From Mycolicibacterium novocastrense (GTDB lineage: Bacteria > Actinomycetota > Actinomycetes > Mycobacteriales > Mycobacteriaceae): 64,000 nucleotides of DNA. The translations under genes were made by a program, and so were the position numbers. Below the pieces are notes generated by a model. It was not told the DNA's origin. It ran no database searches and saw only the letters and a list, made by a program, of their open reading frames with translations. Location: NCBI RefSeq assembly GCF_001570485.1, contig NZ_BCTA01000099.1, positions 59,268 to 123,267 of the forward strand, given 5' to 3'. This document shows positions 24,676 through 33,744 of the stretch, piece after piece; position 1 is the stretch's first letter; each line of letters starts with the position of its first letter.

Positions 24676-26128
24676 TTGTATGAACTCCGAAGCGGTGCGA
24701 GCAGCGGTTGCCACGCTGCGCGCCGCGTTCGACGAACTGGCCGCGCTGCCCATCGACACGCTCGCGCCGACGGATTTGGTCGGCGTGCTCGACGAGCTCG
24801 AAACCCTCACCTGCCAGATGCCTGCGCAGAGCCACCGCCTGCTGGCGCGCTTGCAGGCCGAGAAGACCGCCAAGGAGATGGGCGCCAAGTCGTGGTGCGA
24901 CGTTCTGTCTATCCGGTGGCGTATCTCTGCCAGCGAGGCGCGCCGCCGACTCCTTGAGGCAGCATTGTTGGCGCCACGGCGCACACTGACCGGAGAACCA
25001 CTCGAGCCGGTACTGCCAGCGACCGCGATCGCCCAGGCGCACGGGTTCATCAACCGTGAACACGTCAAGGTGGTACGGGAGGCGATGGGCCGCATTCCGG
25101 CAGCGGTCGATTCCCTCACCCGCGCGCAGATCGAAGTCGACCTGGCCCGCTGCGCCGCCGGCGTTGGCCCAAAGGTATTGAAGGACAACGCCGACCGCAT
25201 CCTGTTCCTGCTCGACCAGGACGGCCCCGAACCCGACGACAGGGAGCGTGCACGGCGCCGCGGGTTGTGGAAGGGGCCGCAGGGTCCCGACAAGATGATT
25301 CCGGTGAGGGCCACGCTGACTCCCGAAGCATGGGCGATATTCGAGGCCGTCTTCGCCAAGTGGGCCGCGCCGGGTATGTGCAACCCCGACGACGAGAATC
25401 CCTGTGTCTCCGGTACACCGACACAAGAGCAGATCGACCAGGACCACCGTAGTCTGGCTCAACGTCAGCACGATGCGTTGATCGCGATAGGGCGCAGCGT
25501 GCTGGAAAGCGGTGAATTGGGTCAGCACAACGGGTTACCGACTTCGGTCATCGTCCGCACCACCTTGGGAGAACTCGAGAGGCTTGCGGGCATTAGCGTC
25601 ACCGGCGGCGGCACGGTCATCCCCATCGCCGATGTCATCCGCATGGGCGCCCACGCCAACCACTACCTGGCGGTGTTCGACAAGGCCACCGGATCGGCGC
25701 TGGACTTGTTCCGAGCCCGCCGCGTGGCCTCGCCGGCCCAGCGAATCGTGCTCATCGCCCGCGACGGCGGCTGTACGAAGCCGGGGTGCACCGTGGCGGC
25801 GTACGGGTGCCAGGTTCATCACGCCGCCTGCGACTGGGGCAACGACGGGCAAACCAACGTCGACGAACTCGGCTTGGCGTGTGGGCCCGACAACCGCATG
25901 GTCGGCCCCGACGGCTGGACCACCCGGGTCAACGACATCAACGATGTCGAGTGGATACCGCCCCCCCACCTCGACACCGGACAAGCCCGTGTCAACGACT
26001 TCCACCGTCCGGAACGACTACACCGTCCACCGGACGAAGACCCCGATGTGCCGGAAGTTGACGCTGAGGACCCGAGTTCGGCTTCGGCCAGCAGCGAGAC
26101 ACACGGGCCGGAACCCGATGCGGCCTGA
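24668..26128 (+). CDS. 13E12-family DUF222/HNH endonuclease-like protein
   Basis: 486 residues. Residues ~30-330 are the DUF222 helical region (ETLTCQMPAQSHRLLARL, SEARRRLLEAALL). The C-terminal HNH motif is CTKPGCTVAAYGCQVHH followed by DELGLACGPDNRMV; the last catalytic His is replaced in this region by Arg-Met, so nuclease activity is uncertain. An acidic tail ends the protein. The family is abundant, LexA-controlled and of unknown function in mycobacteria. An in-frame ATG at 24680 would put the LexA box fully upstream. Confidence 0.88.
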   Translation: MFDCMNSEAVRAAVATLRAAFDELAALPIDTLAPTDLVGVLDELETLTCQMPAQSHRLLARLQAEKTAKEMGAKSWCDVLSIRWRISASEARRRLLEAALLAPRRTLTGEPLEPVLPATAIAQAHGFINREHVKVVREAMGRIPAAVDSLTRAQIEVDLARCAAGVGPKVLKDNADRILFLLDQDGPEPDDRERARRRGLWKGPQGPDKMIPVRATLTPEAWAIFEAVFAKWAAPGMCNPDDENPCVSGTPTQEQIDQDHRSLAQRQHDALIAIGRSVLESGELGQHNGLPTSVIVRTTLGELERLAGISVTGGGTVIPIADVIRMGAHANHYLAVFDKATGSALDLFRARRVASPAQRIVLIARDGGCTKPGCTVAAYGCQVHHAACDWGNDGQTNVDELGLACGPDNRMVGPDGWTTRVNDINDVEWIPPPHLDTGQARVNDFHRPERLHRPPDEDPDVPEVDAEDPSSASASSETHGPEPDAA

Positions 26129-26168
26129 TGTAGCGGCGCCGCGACTGCTCGACCTCTCGGACGAGCAG

Positions 26169-26426
26169 TCACCCCACGACTTGTGGATTCCCCGGGTCCA
26201 GGCCGTCGGCCAGGTTCGGGTCGAGTCCACTGGGCGAGTGGGTGAACTCCTGGTGCGCCGGCGGGCGGCAGTTGTTGTCCATCGGCGTCTGGTCACCCGA
26301 GCAGTAGGGCACGAGATCCTGCGGATCCCCCGCGGCCTGCGGTGCCGCCAGCAGGGCGGCGGCCGCGATCAGCGCCGCTTGCAGACCCGCCGCCGCGACC
26401 AGCACCGCCGAGGAGATTCTCGCCAC
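26169..26426 (-). CDS. Small secreted protein, YCSGDQTPMD type
   Basis: 85 residues, GTG start at 26426. N-terminal Ala-rich signal peptide (residues 1-32, cleavage after AAG). The mature part has two Cys in YCSGDQTPMDNNC followed by a Pro/Asp-rich tail. Similar small exported proteins are common in mycobacteria; function unknown. It diverges from ligD across 34 bases, so their promoters overlap. Confidence 0.65.
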   Translation of the reverse strand: MARISSAVLVAAAGLQAALIAAAALLAAPQAAGDPQDLVPYCSGDQTPMDNNCRPPAHQEFTHSPSGLDPNLADGLDPGNPQVVG

Positions 26427-26460
26427 GGGTTCAACGTAGCAGCGGGTATACGTTCACACT

Positions 26461-28752
26461 GTGGATCGATTCGGCCGGGTGAAGCTGACGAACCCGGACA
26501 AGGTGCTGTACCCGGCGACGGGCGATCGGCCGAAGGCCGTCACAAAAGGTCAAGTGTTCGACTACTACGTCGGCATCGCCGAAGCCATGATCCCCCATAT
26601 CGCGGGCCGCGCCGTGACCCGCAAGCGCTGGCCCAACGGCGTCGAGGAACCGTCGTTCTTCGAGAAACAACTCGCCTCGTCGGCACCGGACTGGCTGGAG
26701 CGCGCGTCGGTCACCCACCGCTCAGGGACGACGACCTATCCGCTGATCAACACCGCCGAGGGCCTGGCCTGGATCGCGCAGCAGGCCGCACTCGAAGTGC
26801 ACGTCCCGCAGTGGCGGTTTGTCTCCACGGACGACGGCCCGCCGACGCCCGGTCCCGCGACCCGCATCGTCTTCGACCTCGACCCCGGGGAGGGGGTGTC
26901 CTTCCGCCATCTCTGCGAGGTCGCCCACGAGGTCCGCGGCCTCATCACCGACATCGGGTTGACCACCTTCCCGCTCACCAGCGGTAGCAAAGGACTGCAC
27001 CTGTACGTCCCGCTCGAGGAGCCGATCAGCTCCCAGGGTGCATCGGTGCTCGCGCGGCGGATCGCACAACAGCTCGAGAAGACGATGCCCAAACGGGTGA
27101 CCGCGACGATGACCAAGAGCGTGCGCACCGGCAAGGTCTTCGTCGACTGGAGCCAGAACAACGGCGCCAAGACGACGATCGCGCCGTATTCGCTTCGCGG
27201 ACGCGAACATCCGACCGTTGCCGCACCGCGCACCTGGGACGAGATCGAAGACCCCAAGCTGCGACACCTGAACTTCGACGAGGTGCTCGACCGGGTGCAG
27301 GAGATGGGGGACCTGCTGGCGCCGCTCGACGAGGCCGTGCCCGTACCGGACCGGCTGACTACCTATCGCAGCATGCGCGACGCGTCGAAAACCCCCGAGC
27401 CGGTGCCGAACAAGCCGCCGAAGACCGGGAACAACGACAAGTTCGTCATCCAGGAACACCACGCCCGCAGATTGCACTACGACCTGCGGCTCGAACGCGA
27501 CGGTGTGCTCGTGAGCTGGGCGGTGCCCAAGAACCTGCCCGACACCCCGTCGGTCAACCACCTCGCCGTGCACACCGAGGACCATCCGCTGGAGTACCTG
27601 ACCTTCCACGGTGAGATCCCCAAGGGGGAGTACGGCGGAGGCAAGATGATCATCTGGGACACCGGCACCTACGAGGCAGAGAAGTTCAACGACGTGCCGC
27701 CCGATAGCACCAAAGAGGGCGGCGAGGTCATCATCAACCTTCGCGGCGAGAAGGTCGACGGCCGCTACGCGTTGATCCAGACCGATGGCAAGAACTGGCT
27801 CGCGCATCGCATGAAGGACCAGAAGCGCCCGCACGCAGGCGATCTCGCGCCGATGCTGTCGACCGAGGGCTCGGTCGCCAGGCTCAAGGCGAGCCAGTGG
27901 GCGTTCGAGGGCAAATGGGACGGCTACCGGGTGATCGTCGACGCGGACCGGGGCAGGCTCACGGTCCGCTCCCGGCGTGGCCGTGACGTGACCGGTGAAT
28001 TTCCCCAATTCGAGGCGGTGGCGGCCGATCTCGCCGACCACCATGTCATCCTCGACGGCGAGGCGGTCGCCCTCGACGAGTCCGGTGTGCCCAGCTTCTC
28101 GGAGATGCAGAACCGCGCGCGCTCCACCCGGGTGGAGTTTTGGGCGTTCGACATCCTGCACCTCGACGGTCGCTCGCTGTTACGCGCCAAGTATTCCGAC
28201 CGGCGCCGAATACTCGAGGCACTGGCCGAGGGCGGCGGATTGATCGTGCCCGACCAGTTGCCCGGCGACGGCCCCGAGGCGATGGAGTACGCGCGCAAGA
28301 TGCGCTGGGAGGGCGTGGTCGCGAAGAAGCGCGACTCGACCTATCAGCCGGGCCGGCGGTCGAAGGCCTGGATCAAGGACAAAGTTTGGAACACACAGGA
28401 AGTCGTGATCGCAGGCTGGCGACAGGGTGAAGGCGGACGCTCGAGCGGCATCGGCTCGCTGATGCTCGGCATTCCGGCCGACGGAGGTCTGCAGTTCGTC
28501 GGGCGCGTCGGAACCGGTTTCACCGACAAGGCGCTCGCCGAGCTCAAGAAGACCCTGAAACCGCTGGAGACCGACGAGAGCCCGTTCAACGAGCGACTGC
28601 CCCGTCAGGACGCCAAGGGTGTGACCTTCGTGCGGCCCGAACTCGTCGGCGAGGTGCGTTACAGCGAGCGGACGTCGGACAACCGTCTGCGCCAACCGAG
28701 TTGGCGTGGTCTGCGGCCCGACAAGGTCCCGGACGAGGTCACCTGGGAGTAG
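26461..28752 (+). CDS. ligD: ATP-dependent DNA ligase LigD (polymerase-phosphoesterase-ligase)
   Basis: 763 residues, matching mycobacterial LigD (~759). The N-terminal polymerase domain has IVFDLDPGEGVSF with the metal-binding DLD; the central 3'-phosphoesterase domain has FVIQEHHARRLHYDLRLE; the C-terminal ligase has WAFEGKWDGYRV with the adenylated Lys485 and VAKKRDSTYQPG. Partner of Ku in end joining. GTG start at 26461. The 3' end overlaps RNase HI by 14 bases (convergent). Confidence 0.95.
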   Translation: MDRFGRVKLTNPDKVLYPATGDRPKAVTKGQVFDYYVGIAEAMIPHIAGRAVTRKRWPNGVEEPSFFEKQLASSAPDWLERASVTHRSGTTTYPLINTAEGLAWIAQQAALEVHVPQWRFVSTDDGPPTPGPATRIVFDLDPGEGVSFRHLCEVAHEVRGLITDIGLTTFPLTSGSKGLHLYVPLEEPISSQGASVLARRIAQQLEKTMPKRVTATMTKSVRTGKVFVDWSQNNGAKTTIAPYSLRGREHPTVAAPRTWDEIEDPKLRHLNFDEVLDRVQEMGDLLAPLDEAVPVPDRLTTYRSMRDASKTPEPVPNKPPKTGNNDKFVIQEHHARRLHYDLRLERDGVLVSWAVPKNLPDTPSVNHLAVHTEDHPLEYLTFHGEIPKGEYGGGKMIIWDTGTYEAEKFNDVPPDSTKEGGEVIINLRGEKVDGRYALIQTDGKNWLAHRMKDQKRPHAGDLAPMLSTEGSVARLKASQWAFEGKWDGYRVIVDADRGRLTVRSRRGRDVTGEFPQFEAVAADLADHHVILDGEAVALDESGVPSFSEMQNRARSTRVEFWAFDILHLDGRSLLRAKYSDRRRILEALAEGGGLIVPDQLPGDGPEAMEYARKMRWEGVVAKKRDSTYQPGRRSKAWIKDKVWNTQEVVIAGWRQGEGGRSSGIGSLMLGIPADGGLQFVGRVGTGFTDKALAELKKTLKPLETDESPFNERLPRQDAKGVTFVRPELVGEVRYSERTSDNRLRQPSWRGLRPDKVPDEVTWE

Positions 28753-29197
28753 GCGCCCGCAGCGCTTCCTGCATACCCCGGGTCGCGAGCACGTCGGCCA
28801 GTTCGTTGTCGGCGACCCCCGAGTGGCCCTTCACCCAGAACCACTCGACTTGATGTGGCGCGCAGGCCAATTGCAGCCTCTTCCAGAGGTCGACGTTCTT
28901 CACCGGTTGTTTGGCGGCGGTCAGCCAGCCGTTGCGCTCCCAGCCGAGCACCCACTTCGTGATGCCGTTGCGGACATAGGTGCTGTCGGTGTACAGGTGC
29001 ACGACGACGGGCCGGGTGAGCGCCTCGAGCGCCATGATCGGCGCAGTCAGCTCCATCCGGTTGTTGCTCGTCTGCGCCTCGCCCCCGCACATCTCGCGGA
29101 CGTGCGCACGCTGACGCAGCACGGCGCCCCAGCCGCCGGGGCCCGGATTGGGCCGGCAGCCGCCGTCGGTGTGGATGACGACCGGGTCCTTCCTCAC
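28739..29197 (-). CDS. rnhA: Ribonuclease HI
   Basis: 152 residues. All catalytic residues are present: HTDGGC (Asp), NRMELTA (Glu), YTDSTYV (Asp) and VKGHSGVADNELAD (His, Asp). Degrades RNA of RNA-DNA hybrids in the cytoplasm. GTG start at 29197 gives the standard N-terminus (KDPVVIHTDGG); the longer open frame upstream has no homology and no ribosome-binding site. Confidence 0.92.
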   Translation of the reverse strand: MRKDPVVIHTDGGCRPNPGPGGWGAVLRQRAHVREMCGGEAQTSNNRMELTAPIMALEALTRPVVVHLYTDSTYVRNGITKWVLGWERNGWLTAAKQPVKNVDLWKRLQLACAPHQVEWFWVKGHSGVADNELADVLATRGMQEALRAPTPR

Positions 29198-29232
29198 CCG
29201 CCGAGGATAAGCATCGACCTCGAGCGGGCGGC

Positions 29233-29880
29233 TCAGCGACGCGCGGGGGGCGAGATCATCGCCGTACGTACCGACATCCCGAACTCCTGATGCCGCAGCG
29301 TGGTGATTCGGCGCCCGGGCTGCACCGCGTCCTTGACCGGCCCCGTGGCGGCACCGAAGTATGCAGCGGTCGCGTCGATGTCGGCGACGACGTAGGTGAT
29401 GCCCCACAGCGTCGACGGGGCCTCGCTCGTGGTGCCCGGTGAGCCGACGACCTCGACGATCACCCCGCCGAACCGGAAGAAGATCTGCCGGATCGACCGA
29501 CCGCCCAGCTCGCCGTCGCGTTCGCGTCGCGGGGCCACGCCAATGGCGGTGAGCGCCTGAACCGTCCGATCCAGATCGGGTGACAGCAGCACGACGTGGT
29601 CGATCGCGGTGACGCCGTTCGGGTGCTCGGCAGGCGTTGCGGCGGCGACGCTGGACCTCGACGTCGGGATGCCGTCGACGTCGGAGAGCACGGCGTCCGG
29701 CGGTAGGCCGCACAACGACCATCCGACGATGCCGCGGCCACGGTCGGGGCCGACAAGCCGGACGCGAACGCCGCCTATGCGGCAGACGGCGTCGTCGTCG
29801 ATCGTGAAGCCGGCCCGACCCCATGCGTCCGGCGGATCGGCGACGTCGATCTCGTCGACCCTGACGGCGGCTGATGTCAC
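29233..29880 (-). CDS. VOC/glyoxalase-fold protein
   Basis: 215 residues from GTG 29880; the frame stays open to an ATG at 30015, so the start is uncertain. The second half has a VOC-type module: AIDHVVLLSPDLDRTVQALTA, GRSIRQIFFRFGGVIVEVVG, ITYVVADIDATAAYFG. The first half is a weaker copy (RVRLVGPDRGRGIVGWSL). Metal-dependent lyase or dioxygenase fold of unknown substrate. Lies 35 bases upstream of rnhA, possibly co-transcribed. Confidence 0.7.
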   Translation of the reverse strand: MTSAAVRVDEIDVADPPDAWGRAGFTIDDDAVCRIGGVRVRLVGPDRGRGIVGWSLCGLPPDAVLSDVDGIPTSRSSVAAATPAEHPNGVTAIDHVVLLSPDLDRTVQALTAIGVAPRRERDGELGGRSIRQIFFRFGGVIVEVVGSPGTTSEAPSTLWGITYVVADIDATAAYFGAATGPVKDAVQPGRRITTLRHQEFGMSVRTAMISPPARR

Positions 29881-30077
29881 CGTTCGAGTATGGCCGTCGC
29901 CCGGGGCGGGGAGCGAGGCCGTCGGGCGCAGTTCACCCACCGCAATCCGCCAGCCCTTTGCCTGACGTACCGCGCAGTATGGGCATCGCGCCGGAACCGC
30001 GGAATCGTGCGTCACAGGTGCGCTTGCTCGGTACTTTGAGAGCGAACGATCCGCAGTTCACCGGAGGGCGGTGGCAC

Positions 30078-33000
30078 ATGGCCGGGGGAATGGCGAATGA
30101 GTTAGCGGCCGCCGGATTCACCGACGCGGTCGAGATCGGCCGGGGTGGCGGTGGCGTCGTCTACCGGTGCTACCAACAGTCGTTGGCGCGCAGCGTCGCG
30201 ATCAAGGTGCTGGCTTCCGACCTCGATGACGACGACCGCGAGCGGTTCATGCGCGAGGGCTATGCCATGGGTGCGCTCTCCGGGCACCCGAACATCGTGA
30301 ACATCCTGCAGGTCGGCGTGACCGAGAGCAACCGGCCGTTCATCGTGATGCCTTACCACCGCGAGGGCTCGCTTGCGGAGCGGTTGCGGCGCGAGGGCCG
30401 CATCGCATGGCCGGAGGCCCTGCGCATCGGCGTGAAGCTCTGTGGCGCACTGGAAACCGCGCACCGGACCGGCACGCTGCACCGCGACATCAAACCCGCC
30501 AACGTGCTCTTCAACGATTACGGCGAACCGCAGCTGAGCGACTTCGGGACCGCCCGGATCGCCGGTGGGTACAAGACGGTGACCGGCTTCTTCACCGGCA
30601 CCCTGTCCTACACAGCCCCAGAGGTTCTCGAGGGGAGCCCGCCCACCGTCGAGGCCGACGTGTACTCCCTCGGCGCCTCGATCTACGCGCTGATCGCGGG
30701 TAAGCCGCCCCATGAGCGCAAGAACGACGAAGATCTCATCGCCCACTACCTGCGCATCACCTCGACACCGATACCGGATCTGCGTCCTCAGGGCATCCCC
30801 GCCGACGTGTGCGCCGTGGTGGAGAAGGCGATGGCCCGCGAGCCCGGAGACCGCTACGCATCCGCTGCGGAGTTCGGTCACGAGCTGCAGCTGGCGCAGC
30901 GGCACAACGGGTTGACCGCCGACGTCATGGCACTGGGCGAGCCGAACGCACCGCCCGAACAGCCAGAGGGCACGCAGGCCGTCCCGATCTCGGAGCTCGT
31001 CGAGCCGTCCGTGTCCGCCCAACCAGAACCACTGCCGCCCGCCCCGCCGCGGAGGCCCGCCCAATCCGGTGAGCCCGCCGAACCCTTGCCCGAGCCGGGA
31101 ATGTTCGCCCACACCGCGTCGATCAGCCAGTCGAGCCTGCCCTGGCAGGTGCCGCCGGGGGTGGGACCCGATCCGGCGGGGGCCGCTGCGCCGAAAAGGC
31201 GTAACCGTAAGCGGGTCCTGATCGTTTCGGGCGCGATCGTGGGGGTTCTGCTGCTGGTGGCCAGCGGCGTGTTCGTCATCGCCTCGACGCGCGACTCCGG
31301 CGACGGCCAAACCGCTGCCCCCGCACAACCGGTCGCCGAAGCGCAGCCCGCCTGGCGTCCGATCGCCGACGCGCGTGTCGCCCGCGATGCGGTGGCCGAC
31401 ACTGAAGCCGACGGCACCATCTGGGTCTTCGGCGGCCTCGGCGCCGACGGGCGCGTCAGCGGCAGGCACGAGGGCTATGACCCCGCGATCGACAGCTGGA
31501 AGAGCGGCGAGGACCTGCCCGTCCCCGTGCAGCGCGCGATGGCGGTGACGTGGCGGGAGAACCCGGTCGTCCTCGGCGGGTGGCGCACGGAAGGCAACGA
31601 AACCAAGGTCGCCACCGATCGGGTGTGGCGGGTGGTCAACAGTCGCTGGACCGAACTGCCGCCACTGTTACAGCCGCGGGCGGCCGCGGCCGCCGCCGTG
31701 GTCGGTGACCGGATCGTCGTCACCGGCGGAGTGGACGCCACGGGCAAGCTGCTGAACACCACGGAAATCTTCGACGGGACCTCCTGGAAGCTCGGGGCGC
31801 CGATCCGGACCCCGCGACAGATGTTGAGTGCGGCCTCCGACGACAAACTCGTGTACGCGATCGGCGGCACGACGGGCAGCGCGGACGTGGCGACCGTCGA
31901 AGCGTACGACCCGGTCGCAGACACCTGGACGGTCCTGCCCGAACTGCCCGAAGCGCGAAGCGATTTCGGCATCGCGGCCACCGACGAGCGGTTGGTGGTG
32001 GTGGGCGGCACCTCTGGGGGGCAAGTGCTCAAGAGTGTGCTCGCCTTCGACCTGTCGACGACGACGTGGTCTGGGCTGCCCGACATGGGCACCGCACGCC
32101 ACGGTATGGCGGTGGCCGCGGTGGGCAATCGGGTGTACGCCATCGGCGGCTCGACGGGCACAAGTGACGACAGGATCACCGCGTCGGCGGAAACGCTGAA
32201 ACTGCCTGCGCGCCAACCACAGCCGGCAGCCAAGTGGCGCGCGCTCCCGGATGCGCCGACCCCGCGGTTGATGATGGCGTGGACGGTGCTCGACGACAAG
32301 ATCTGGATCGCAGGTGGTATCCGCGAGGGCGAGACCCTCGACACCGTCGAGAGCTTCGACCCGCAGACGGAGGATTGGCAGCCTGCGCCGCCGCTGCCGA
32401 TCCCGCTGCACCACGCGACAGCCGCCGCCTACAAAGGGGACGTCGTCGTCATCGGAGGCGCCACCGACACCATCGCCGAGACCTCGAACAAGGTGTTCGC
32501 ACTGCGCGACGGCAAGTGGACCGAACTTCCCGCTCTGCAGCACGGTCGCGCCGGTGCTGCGGCGGCCGTCGTCGGCGACAAGCTGGTGGTGGTCGGCGGC
32601 CAGAGCGACAAACAGCTCGTCGTGCCGACGGAGGTGTTCGACGGTGAATCGTGGAGCCAGGCCGCCGACATGCCCACTCCGCGTGAGCATCTGGCCGCGG
32701 TGTCGGACGACCGCTATGTCTACGCTGTGGGCGGGCGCTCGCTGAGCGCCGACGAGAACACCGCCGCCTTCGAGCGGTTCGATCCGTCGTCGGGAGAGTG
32801 GGAGAAGCTGACGGACATGCCGACTGCGCGCGGCAGTTACGGCGCCGCCTACCTCGACGGCCGGATCGTCGCGGTGGGCGGCGAGGAGCCGACGCGCGTG
32901 CTGGCGACGGTCGAGATGTACGACATCGCCAACGCCAAGTGGACGACGGTGGCGCCCATCGGAACTCCGGTGCACGGCCAGGTGGTGGCCGCCGTCGGTT

Positions 33001-33083
33001 CGACGGTGTACTGCATCGGCGGTGCCGACCGGCCGACCCACGAGGGACCCGTCGCCACCGTGGAGGCCCTCGACTTCACGTAG
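30078..33083 (+). CDS. Membrane Ser/Thr protein kinase with a kelch-repeat ectodomain
   Basis: 1001 residues. Kinase domain residues ~14-270: GRGGGGVVY Gly loop, VAIKVL (Lys43), HRDIKPANV (Asp137), SDFGTARI (Asp155), TAPEVLEG. A Pro-rich juxtamembrane linker (~290-375) leads to one membrane helix (VLIVSGAIVGVLLLVASG, ~378-400). The extracytoplasmic ~600 residues hold about twelve kelch-type blades (repeats of VxGG...YDP...W), enough for two six-bladed propellers. I chose the ATG at 30078 (GGAGG upstream); the open frame starts earlier. Overlaps the FHA gene tail-to-tail by 8 bases. Probably senses an extracellular ligand. Confidence 0.87.
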   Translation: MAGGMANELAAAGFTDAVEIGRGGGGVVYRCYQQSLARSVAIKVLASDLDDDDRERFMREGYAMGALSGHPNIVNILQVGVTESNRPFIVMPYHREGSLAERLRREGRIAWPEALRIGVKLCGALETAHRTGTLHRDIKPANVLFNDYGEPQLSDFGTARIAGGYKTVTGFFTGTLSYTAPEVLEGSPPTVEADVYSLGASIYALIAGKPPHERKNDEDLIAHYLRITSTPIPDLRPQGIPADVCAVVEKAMAREPGDRYASAAEFGHELQLAQRHNGLTADVMALGEPNAPPEQPEGTQAVPISELVEPSVSAQPEPLPPAPPRRPAQSGEPAEPLPEPGMFAHTASISQSSLPWQVPPGVGPDPAGAAAPKRRNRKRVLIVSGAIVGVLLLVASGVFVIASTRDSGDGQTAAPAQPVAEAQPAWRPIADARVARDAVADTEADGTIWVFGGLGADGRVSGRHEGYDPAIDSWKSGEDLPVPVQRAMAVTWRENPVVLGGWRTEGNETKVATDRVWRVVNSRWTELPPLLQPRAAAAAAVVGDRIVVTGGVDATGKLLNTTEIFDGTSWKLGAPIRTPRQMLSAASDDKLVYAIGGTTGSADVATVEAYDPVADTWTVLPELPEARSDFGIAATDERLVVVGGTSGGQVLKSVLAFDLSTTTWSGLPDMGTARHGMAVAAVGNRVYAIGGSTGTSDDRITASAETLKLPARQPQPAAKWRALPDAPTPRLMMAWTVLDDKIWIAGGIREGETLDTVESFDPQTEDWQPAPPLPIPLHHATAAAYKGDVVVIGGATDTIAETSNKVFALRDGKWTELPALQHGRAGAAAAVVGDKLVVVGGQSDKQLVVPTEVFDGESWSQAADMPTPREHLAAVSDDRYVYAVGGRSLSADENTAAFERFDPSSGEWEKLTDMPTARGSYGAAYLDGRIVAVGGEEPTRVLATVEMYDIANAKWTTVAPIGTPVHGQVVAAVGSTVYCIGGADRPTHEGPVATVEALDFT

Positions 33084-33687
33084 TGCGCAGTTGTGCGAGG
33101 GTGACGGCGCCGCGCCGAAGCGCCTCGTTGGCCAGCCGGACCCGACGATCGCCTTCGGCGGGGATGGCGAACTTGTCGTAGAGATTCTGCAGATGCTGTT
33201 TGACCGCGGCCTCGGTGACGAACAGTTCGCCCGCCATCCGGCGCACCGACGCCGGTTCGGGGAACGGGTCATCGGAAACCAGCGGCCGGCACAACACGAC
33301 GAGCACGTCGAGTTCGCGGCGGGTCAGCCGCGGCGGGGGCTCGACGGCCTGGGCGGTCACCGTCTCCTCGTCGAGCCTGCCGTCCCCGCTGTCCCTCACC
33401 TCCCAGAACACCAAACGCGACTTGCCGAGGCGCACCTCGTCACCGGACCGCAGCACACGTTCGGCGGTGATCCGCTCGCCGTTGAGAAAGGTGCCGTTGC
33501 GGCTCCCGAGATCCCTTATGGACCAGGCGAATCCGAGGTTCTCGAGCACGGCGTGCAACCGCGAGACGGTCTCGTCGTGCTCGAGTGACACCGCATTGGT
33601 GGAGGCCTTGCCGAGCGTCACCCGCTGACCGCTCAGCGGCAACAGCTCCCGCCCCGAGGGCCTCGAGATTTCCAGGTGCGACGACAT
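33076..33687 (-). CDS. FHA domain protein with LuxR-like helix-turn-helix
   Basis: 203 residues. The N-terminal FHA domain has GKASTNAVSLEHDETVSRLHAVL and GSRNGTFLNG, the phospho-Thr-binding Arg, Ser, His and Asn positions. The C-terminus (LTRRELDVLVVL ... VTEAAVKQHLQNLYDKF) resembles a LuxR/GerE-type DNA-binding domain. ATG at 33687 has AGGAGG 5 bases upstream. Convergent partner of the kelch kinase; phospho-dependent binding to that kinase is an attractive inference. A 9-bp inverted repeat (GGGACCTCC / GGAGGTCCC, 33688-33730) surrounds its leader. Confidence 0.85.
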   Translation of the reverse strand: MSSHLEISRPSGRELLPLSGQRVTLGKASTNAVSLEHDETVSRLHAVLENLGFAWSIRDLGSRNGTFLNGERITAERVLRSGDEVRLGKSRLVFWEVRDSGDGRLDEETVTAQAVEPPPRLTRRELDVLVVLCRPLVSDDPFPEPASVRRMAGELFVTEAAVKQHLQNLYDKFAIPAEGDRRVRLANEALRRGAVTLAQLRTT

Positions 33688-33744
33688 GGGACCTCCTATC
33701 GAGGCAATTCTTGCCCAGATGGGAGGTCCCTCGTCGACGAACGC

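Noticed and set aside
29874..30077. N-terminal extension of the kelch kinase
   Set aside because: The extra 68 residues are Pro/Arg-rich, overlap the divergent VOC gene's start, and ATG 30078 has a ribosome-binding site and leads straight into the kinase fold.
31668..33272. 534-codon open frame opposite the kelch kinase
   Set aside because: Mirror of repetitive kelch coding sequence with Arg/Gly/His-rich composition; overlaps two supported genes.
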